Origin: an uncultured Azohydromonas sp.
Lineage (GTDB): Bacteria > Pseudomonadota > Gammaproteobacteria > Burkholderiales > Burkholderiaceae_C
NCBI RefSeq assembly: GCF_937926365.1
Contig: NZ_CALAOH010000245.1
Location: forward strand, 1 to 14,059
Direction: 5' to 3'
Length of the DNA stretch: 14,059 bases
The notes beneath the pieces were generated by a model that was not told the origin of the DNA, did not search any database, and worked only from the letters and a program-made list of their open reading frames with translations. Of the stretch, positions 10,020 to 14,059 are shown one piece after another. The stretch's first letter is position 1. Every line of letters starts with the position of its first letter. The translations under genes were made by a program, and so were the position numbers.

Positions 10020-10486
10020 TGAGCAGCACGAAACCCTTCCGCATCCTGGGCATCCAGCAGATCGCCATTGGCGGCCCTGACAAGGGCAAGCTGAAGTCGC
10101 TGTGGGTGGACATGCTGGGCCTGCAGGTCAAGAGCACCTTCGTCTCCGAGCGCGAGAACGTGGACGAGGACATCTGCGCCCTCGGCAGCGGCCCCACCGC
10201 CGTCGAGGTGGACCTGATGCAGCCGCTGGACCCGCAGAAGAAGCCGGCCGTGCACGCCACGCCGCTGAACCACGTGGGCCTGTGGGTGGACGACCTGCCC
10301 AAGGCCGTGGAGTGGATGGCGGCCAACGGCGTGCGCTTCGCCCCGGGCGGCATCCGCAAGGGCGCCGCGGGCTACGACATCTGCTTCATCCACCCCAAGG
10401 GCAACGACGAGTTCCCGGTGGGCGGCGAAGGCGTGCTGATCGAGCTGGTCCAGGCCCCGCCTGAAGTGGTGCAGGCCCTGGGTTGA
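10019..10486 (+). CDS. VOC-superfamily protein, probable methylmalonyl-CoA epimerase
   Basis: The product has 155 residues with two vicinal-oxygen-chelate modules (about 10-70 and 82-145). The second reads LNHVGLWVDDLPKAVEWMAANGVRF and ends GVLIELVQ, the pattern of methylmalonyl-CoA epimerases and glyoxalases. The expected metal ligands are H85 and E142 in module two, D65 or E63 in module one, and Q14 where bacterial epimerases usually have histidine (IQQIAI for HIGIAV). Carboxylase makes (S)- and mutase uses (R)-methylmalonyl-CoA, so an epimerase is needed, and this gene closes the operon. The assignment is therefore mainly contextual; a lactoylglutathione-lyase-like role is the main alternative. 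The ATG at 10019 overlaps the pccA stop by one base and is preceded by TGAGG (10006-10010), so translation is probably coupled. Confidence 0.68.
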
Positions 10487-10505
10487 GGACAATCCAGGCT
10501 GCGGC

Positions 10506-10618
10506 GGACGGGTCCCCACGGCCCGTCCACCCTGGGATGTCGTGGGGCAGGGCCGCCAAGGCTCTGGCGCCGGCCCCGTCGGCGGCATCCCAGCCCGAAC
10601 CGGCCCTTGGAGTTCGGG
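10506..10618 (+). terminator. Three successive hairpins after the pcc operon and before bioA
   Basis: The 168-base gap between the VOC gene and bioA contains no gene but three inverted repeats. The first pairs GGACGGG (10506-10512) with CCCGTCC (10522-10528). The second pairs CTGGGATG (10532-10539) with CATCCCAG (10586-10593), with GGGGC (10544-10548) and GCCCC (10573-10577) pairing inside. The third abuts it, pairing CCCGAAC (10594-10600) with GTTCGGG (10612-10618), and is followed by a T-rich stretch (10623-10637). The first or third may end transcription of the upstream operon; the ensemble could instead be a structured bioA leader. No convincing bioA promoter is visible, so read-through from the pcc operon is possible. 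Confidence 0.5.
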
Positions 10619-10654
10619 AGCCTTTTGGATTGTTCTTGAAGGGAAGCAGACCCC

Positions 10655-12055
10655 ATGACCACCAACGCCGAGTGGCAGCGCCGCAGCCTTGCGAGCCTCT
10701 GGCACCCCTGTACGCAGATGCAGCGCGCGGCCACCGCCGTGCCGCCGCTGCCCATGGTCCGCGGCCAGGGCCCTTGGCTGTTTGACGCCGAGGGCCAGCG
10801 CTACTTCGACGCCCTCAGCAGTTGGTGGGTCAACCTCTTCGGCCACGCCGATGCCCGCATCGCCGCGGCCCTCAAGGAGCAGCTCGACACCCTGCCGCAC
10901 GTGATGCTGGCCGGCTGCACCCACGCGCCGGCGGTCGAGCTGGCCGAACGGCTCTCGGCGCGCACCGGCGGCGCGCTGGGCCACGCCTTCTTCGCCAGCG
11001 ACGGCGCCTCGGCCGTCGAGATCGCGCTGAAGATGAGTTTCCATCACTGGCGCAACCGCGGCCGTGCCGGCAAGGGCGAGTTCGTCTGCCTCAGGCAGGG
11101 CTACCACGGCGAGACGCTGGGCGCGCTGGCGGTGACGGACGTGAAGGTGTTCCGCGACGCCTACGACCCGCTGCTCATGCGCGCGCACCAGGTGATGTCG
11201 CCCGACGCCCGCCAGGCACAGCCCGGCGAGAGCGCGGCCGACGTGGCGGCGCGCGCGGTGGGCGAGGTGGAGATGCTGCTGCGCGAGCGCGGCGAGCGCA
11301 TCGCCGCCGTCATCGTCGAGCCGCTGGTGCAGGGCGCCGCCGGCATGGCGATGCACGACCCGTCGTACCTGCGCGCGCTGCGCGCGCTGTGCACGCGCTT
11401 CGACGTGCACCTGATCGCCGACGAGATCGCGGTGGGCTGCGGGCGCACCGGGACTTTCTTTGCCTGGGAGCAGGCACTGCCCGAGGGCGCCTCGGACGCC
11501 GAGCGCCGCGCCGCCTGGCCGGACTTCATCACGCTGTCCAAGGGCATCAGCGGCGGCTTCCTGCCGCTGTCGCTGGTGCTGAGCACGGATGCCGTCTACC
11601 AGGCTTTCCTGGACGAGGATGTGGCACGCGGCTTCCTGCACTCGCATTCCTACACCGGCAACGCCCTCGCCTGCCGCGCGGCGCTGGCGGTGCTCGACCG
11701 CTTCGACCAGGAGGACGTGCTGGGCCGCAACGCCGTGCAGGCCGAGGCGCTGACGCGGGCGCTGCAACCGCTGCTCAATGACCCTCGCGTCGAACATGCA
11801 CGGCAGCGGGGCATGATCTGGGCCTTCGACGTGCGGGCCGAGCATGCGGGCGGCAACTTCGCCGAGCGCTTCCACCTGGCGGGCCGGCGGCGGGAGCTGC
11901 TGATCCGCCCCATCGGCCGCACCGTGTACCTCATGCCGCCCTACGTGCTGGACGAGGCGCTGTCGGCCTGGCTGGCGCAGCGCGTGCAGGCCACGCTCAC
12001 GGACGTGCTGGAGCACCCCGATGCTGATCCAACACATCAACCGCCGACTGCTTGA
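10655..12055 (+). CDS. bioA: Adenosylmethionine-8-amino-7-oxononanoate aminotransferase
   Basis: The product has 466 residues, somewhat longer than the 429 of E. coli BioA, partly because of a segment around 183-200. It is a fold-type I PLP aminotransferase that converts KAPA to DAPA, normally with S-adenosylmethionine as amino donor. SSWWVNLFGH (55-64) holds the substrate-site tryptophans, ASDGASAVEIALKM (114-127) the phosphate-binding part, ADEIAVGCGRTG (255-266) the aspartate (D256) to the pyridine nitrogen, and LSKGISGGFLPLS (294-306) the PLP lysine K296. The N-terminal WHPCTQM has Cys19 where E. coli has Tyr17 in WHPYTSM; I recall this being usual in Burkholderiales. The ATG at 10655 matches the family N-terminus; its AAGGGA Shine-Dalgarno-like sequence is 10-11 bases away. 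It is the first of three overlapping biotin genes. Confidence 0.94.
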   Translation: MTTNAEWQRRSLASLWHPCTQMQRAATAVPPLPMVRGQGPWLFDAEGQRYFDALSSWWVNLFGHADARIAAALKEQLDTLPHVMLAGCTHAPAVELAERLSARTGGALGHAFFASDGASAVEIALKMSFHHWRNRGRAGKGEFVCLRQGYHGETLGALAVTDVKVFRDAYDPLLMRAHQVMSPDARQAQPGESAADVAARAVGEVEMLLRERGERIAAVIVEPLVQGAAGMAMHDPSYLRALRALCTRFDVHLIADEIAVGCGRTGTFFAWEQALPEGASDAERRAAWPDFITLSKGISGGFLPLSLVLSTDAVYQAFLDEDVARGFLHSHSYTGNALACRAALAVLDRFDQEDVLGRNAVQAEALTRALQPLLNDPRVEHARQRGMIWAFDVRAEHAGGNFAERFHLAGRRRELLIRPIGRTVYLMPPYVLDEALSAWLAQRVQATLTDVLEHPDADPTHQPPTA

Positions 12056-13229
12056 GCTCGACGCCGCGGCGCTGCGCCGCCGCTTGCGCACGGCGGAGTC
12101 GCCCTGCACGCCACAGCAGTCCTTCGAGGGCGAGCAGGGCGGCGAGCCGCTGCTGGCCTTCTGCAGCAACGATTACCTGGGCCTGGCGCACCACCCCGCG
12201 CTGATCGAGGCCATGGCCGAGGGCGCTCGGCGCTGGGGCACCGGCAGCGGCGCCTCGCACCTGGTCAGCGGCCACATGCGGCCGCACGCGCAGGTGGAGG
12301 AACTCGTCGCGCGCTGGTTCGCGCCGCACATCCCGCACGCGCGCGCGCTGCTGATGGGCAGCGGCTTCGAGGCCAACCTGGCGCTGACCACGGCGCTGGG
12401 CGACGGCAGCGCCACCCTCTTCTGCGACAAGCTCAACCATGCCTCGCTCATCGACGGCGCGCGGCTGGCGGAGGGCGAGGTCAAGCGCTACGCGCACGGG
12501 CGGCTGGACGTGCTGGCGCAGCAGCTCGCCGCCTGCACCACGCCGATCAAGCTGATCGTGACGGACGCGGTGTTCAGCATGGACGGTGACATCGCCGACC
12601 TGCCCGGACTGCTGAAACTGGCCGAGGCGCACGATGCCTGGCTGATCCTGGACGACGCGCATGGCCTGGGCGTGCTGGGCGAATCGGGCCACGGCTCGGT
12701 GGAGCATTTCGGCCTGCGCAGCGAGCGGCTGATCTGCATGGGCACGCTGGGCAAGGCCGCGGGCGTATCGGGCGCCTTCGTGGTGGCGCACCCGGCCATC
12801 ATCGAGTGGCTGATCCAGAAGGCGCGTTCCTTCATCTACACCACGGCCTCGTCGCCGGCGCTGGCGCACACGCTGCTGGCGAGCCTGAAGCTGATCGAAA
12901 GCCCCGAGGGCCGGGCGCGGCGCGCGCGGCTGCTGGGACTGATCGAGCAGCTGCGTACCGGGCTGCGGGCGCTGGTGGAGGTGCAGCCGGGCTGGAAGCT
13001 GGGCGAGAGCCCCACCGCGATCCAGCCGCTGATCGTGGGCGACAACGACACGGCGCTGAACCTGTCCGCGGCGCTGCGCCGGCGCGGCCTGTACGTGCCG
13101 GCGATGCGTCCGCCCACGGTGCCGGTGGGCACGGCGCGGCTGCGCATCACGCTCAGCGCCGGGCACACGCCGGCGCAGGTGGAGCAGCTGCTGCTGGCAC
13201 TGGCGCAGGCCATGGGAGAAGCGCGATGA
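12021..13229 (+). CDS. bioF: 8-amino-7-oxononanoate synthase (KAPA synthase)
   Basis: The product has 402 residues, close to the usual 385-400. It is an alpha-oxoamine synthase that condenses pimeloyl-ACP or pimeloyl-CoA with L-alanine using PLP. FCSNDYLGLA (47-56) and GTGSGASHLVSGH (73-85) are the family's N-terminal signatures, LNHASLIDGAR (138-148) holds H140 that stacks on PLP, LDDAHGLGVLG (210-220) holds D212 and H214, and MGTLGKAAGVSGAF (240-253) contains the PLP lysine K245. The start at 12021 lies 35 bases inside bioA in another frame, and GGAG (12010-12013) precedes it by seven bases. The first residues (MLIQHINRRL) fit the family less uniformly, but no better start is seen. The gene ends in an ATGA overlap with bioD. 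Confidence 0.94.
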   Translation: MLIQHINRRLLELDAAALRRRLRTAESPCTPQQSFEGEQGGEPLLAFCSNDYLGLAHHPALIEAMAEGARRWGTGSGASHLVSGHMRPHAQVEELVARWFAPHIPHARALLMGSGFEANLALTTALGDGSATLFCDKLNHASLIDGARLAEGEVKRYAHGRLDVLAQQLAACTTPIKLIVTDAVFSMDGDIADLPGLLKLAEAHDAWLILDDAHGLGVLGESGHGSVEHFGLRSERLICMGTLGKAAGVSGAFVVAHPAIIEWLIQKARSFIYTTASSPALAHTLLASLKLIESPEGRARRARLLGLIEQLRTGLRALVEVQPGWKLGESPTAIQPLIVGDNDTALNLSAALRRRGLYVPAMRPPTVPVGTARLRITLSAGHTPAQVEQLLLALAQAMGEAR

Positions 13230-13957
13230 GCGGCGTGGCCCACGAGGGCCTGCGCGGCTGCTTCGTCACCGGCACCGACACGGGCGTGGGCAAATCCCAC
13301 GTCAGCGCGGCGCTGCTGCACTGGCTGGGCCAGCGCGGCCACCGCGCCGCCGGCTACAAGCCCGTGGCCTCGGGCCTGGAGCGCGACGACCAGGGCCGGC
13401 TCTTCAACGAGGACGTGGAACAGCTGCGCCGCGCCGGCAGCGTGCCGCTGCCCGCGTCGCTGATCGGCCCCTGCCAGCTGCACACGGCCTGCGCGCCGCA
13501 TATCGCCGCCGAGATCGACGGCGTGAGCATCGACCGCGTGGCGCTGCTGCGCGGAGCGCAGGCGGTGGCGCAGCGGGCGGACTTCATCGTGGTCGAGGGC
13601 GCGGGCGGGCTGGTGATCCCGCTGGGCGCCGACTGGGACAGCACGCAGCTCATGCGCGCGCTGGGCCTGCCCGTGGTGATGGTGGTCGGCCTGCGCCTGG
13701 GCTGCCTGAACCACGCCATCCTCACCGCCGACGGCCTGGCCCAGCGCGGGCTGCGCCTGGCGGGCTGGGTGGGCAACCTCATCGACCCCGACATGCCGTA
13801 CCTGCAGCGCAACGTCGAGACGCTGCGGGATGAACTTTCACGCCGCTACCAGACACCCTGCCTGGGCGTGGTGCCGCATCTCGCCAACCCCGACCCGGCC
13901 GCCGTCGCGCAGCACCTGCACGGCGCCGTTCTCCAGAGCCTGTTCGGCCTGGAGTGA
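13226..13957 (+). CDS. bioD: Dethiobiotin synthetase
   Basis: The product has 243 residues, normal for BioD, which closes the ureido ring of DAPA with CO2 and ATP to give dethiobiotin. The extended P-loop FVTGTDTGVGKSHVS spans 13-27, with serine in place of the common threonine after the lysine. YKPVASG (44-50) carries the lysine that binds the DAPA carbamate, and VVEGAGGLVIPL (122-133) is the Walker B-like segment with E124. VGLRLGCLNHAILT and the following WVGNLIDP match the nucleotide-specificity end of the family. The ATG overlaps the bioF stop as ATGA, with GGAG (13215-13218) seven bases upstream, so the two are probably translationally coupled. With bioA and bioF it supplies all steps from pimeloyl thioester to dethiobiotin; the final bioB step is not identified in this window. 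Confidence 0.94.
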   Translation: MSGVAHEGLRGCFVTGTDTGVGKSHVSAALLHWLGQRGHRAAGYKPVASGLERDDQGRLFNEDVEQLRRAGSVPLPASLIGPCQLHTACAPHIAAEIDGVSIDRVALLRGAQAVAQRADFIVVEGAGGLVIPLGADWDSTQLMRALGLPVVMVVGLRLGCLNHAILTADGLAQRGLRLAGWVGNLIDPDMPYLQRNVETLRDELSRRYQTPCLGVVPHLANPDPAAVAQHLHGAVLQSLFGLE

Positions 13958-14004
13958 CAATCCACCCCCTTGTTCAGAACCCATTGCCGAGCAGTAAGGA
14001 CGCC

Positions 14005-14059
14005 ATGAGCACCGTTGCCACCATTTCCGTTGACTCCCTGCGCCGCACGGTGCCTGCCG
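14005..14059 (+). CDS. Start of an unidentified gene, cut by the window edge
   Basis: An ATG at 14005 with TAAGGA (13995-14000) four bases upstream opens a frame of 18 codons to the window end, reading MSTVATISVDSLRRTVPA. It starts 47 bases after bioD, in the same direction, so it may continue the operon. bioB would be a natural next gene, but these residues do not show any biotin synthase feature and I do not recognise the family. Confidence 0.5.
   Translation, partial: MSTVATISVDSLRRTVPA

Noticed and set aside
10487..10654. BirA-type biotin operator before bioA
   Set aside because: I see no long spaced inverted repeat of the known BirA operator form; the repeats there are short-loop or nested hairpins more consistent with RNA structures.
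14005..14059. Start of bioB
   Set aside because: Position fits, but the 18 visible residues have no biotin synthase feature and the radical SAM motif would lie beyond the window.

Overview
The window is GC-rich (roughly two thirds G+C by eye) and densely coding, with strong third-position GC bias. The protein sequences and gene content suggest a beta-proteobacterium of the order Burkholderiales, probably a Comamonadaceae-like organism (Ramlibacter, Variovorax or Acidovorax type). This placement rests on recognising protein families, not on a marker gene. All complete genes have intact reading frames. I see no rRNA, tRNA, CRISPR array, insertion sequence or prophage.

Region 1 (1-1528) holds the start of a TcuA/CobZ-type FAD-dependent tricarballylate dehydrogenase on the minus strand, cut by the window edge, and a LysR-type regulator just upstream in the same direction. 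The regulator has a perfect inverted repeat at its own start and a T-N11-A box in the gap before tcuA. Region 2 (1529-2373) is a nitroreductase gene diverging from the LysR gene, followed by a convergent gap with two palindromes.

Region 3 (2374-10486) is the metabolic core. A GntR/FadR-type regulator (minus) diverges from a five-gene plus-strand operon: single-chain methylmalonyl-CoA mutase, its G-protein chaperone MeaB, propionyl-CoA carboxylase beta subunit, the biotin-carrying alpha subunit, and a VOC-fold protein that is probably the methylmalonyl-CoA epimerase. Together they would convert propionyl-CoA to D- then L-methylmalonyl-CoA and then to succinyl-CoA, feeding the TCA cycle. The divergent gap carries overlapping, face-to-face sigma70-type promoters with a dyad across them, a layout suited to repression by the GntR protein.

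Region 4 (10487-14059) begins with a leader containing three abutting or nearly abutting hairpins. Then come bioA, bioF and bioD, overlapping end to start, for the middle steps of biotin synthesis, and finally the first 18 codons of an unidentified gene. Biotin made by this pathway is the cofactor of the carboxylase encoded just upstream, so the two blocks are linked by biochemistry as well as position.

The window is mostly ordinary central and cofactor metabolism. I found no convincing undescribed system. The points worth a second look are regulatory (the mcm/gntR switch, the LysR dyad, the pre-bioA hairpins) and one atypical metal-ligand set in the epimerase candidate.
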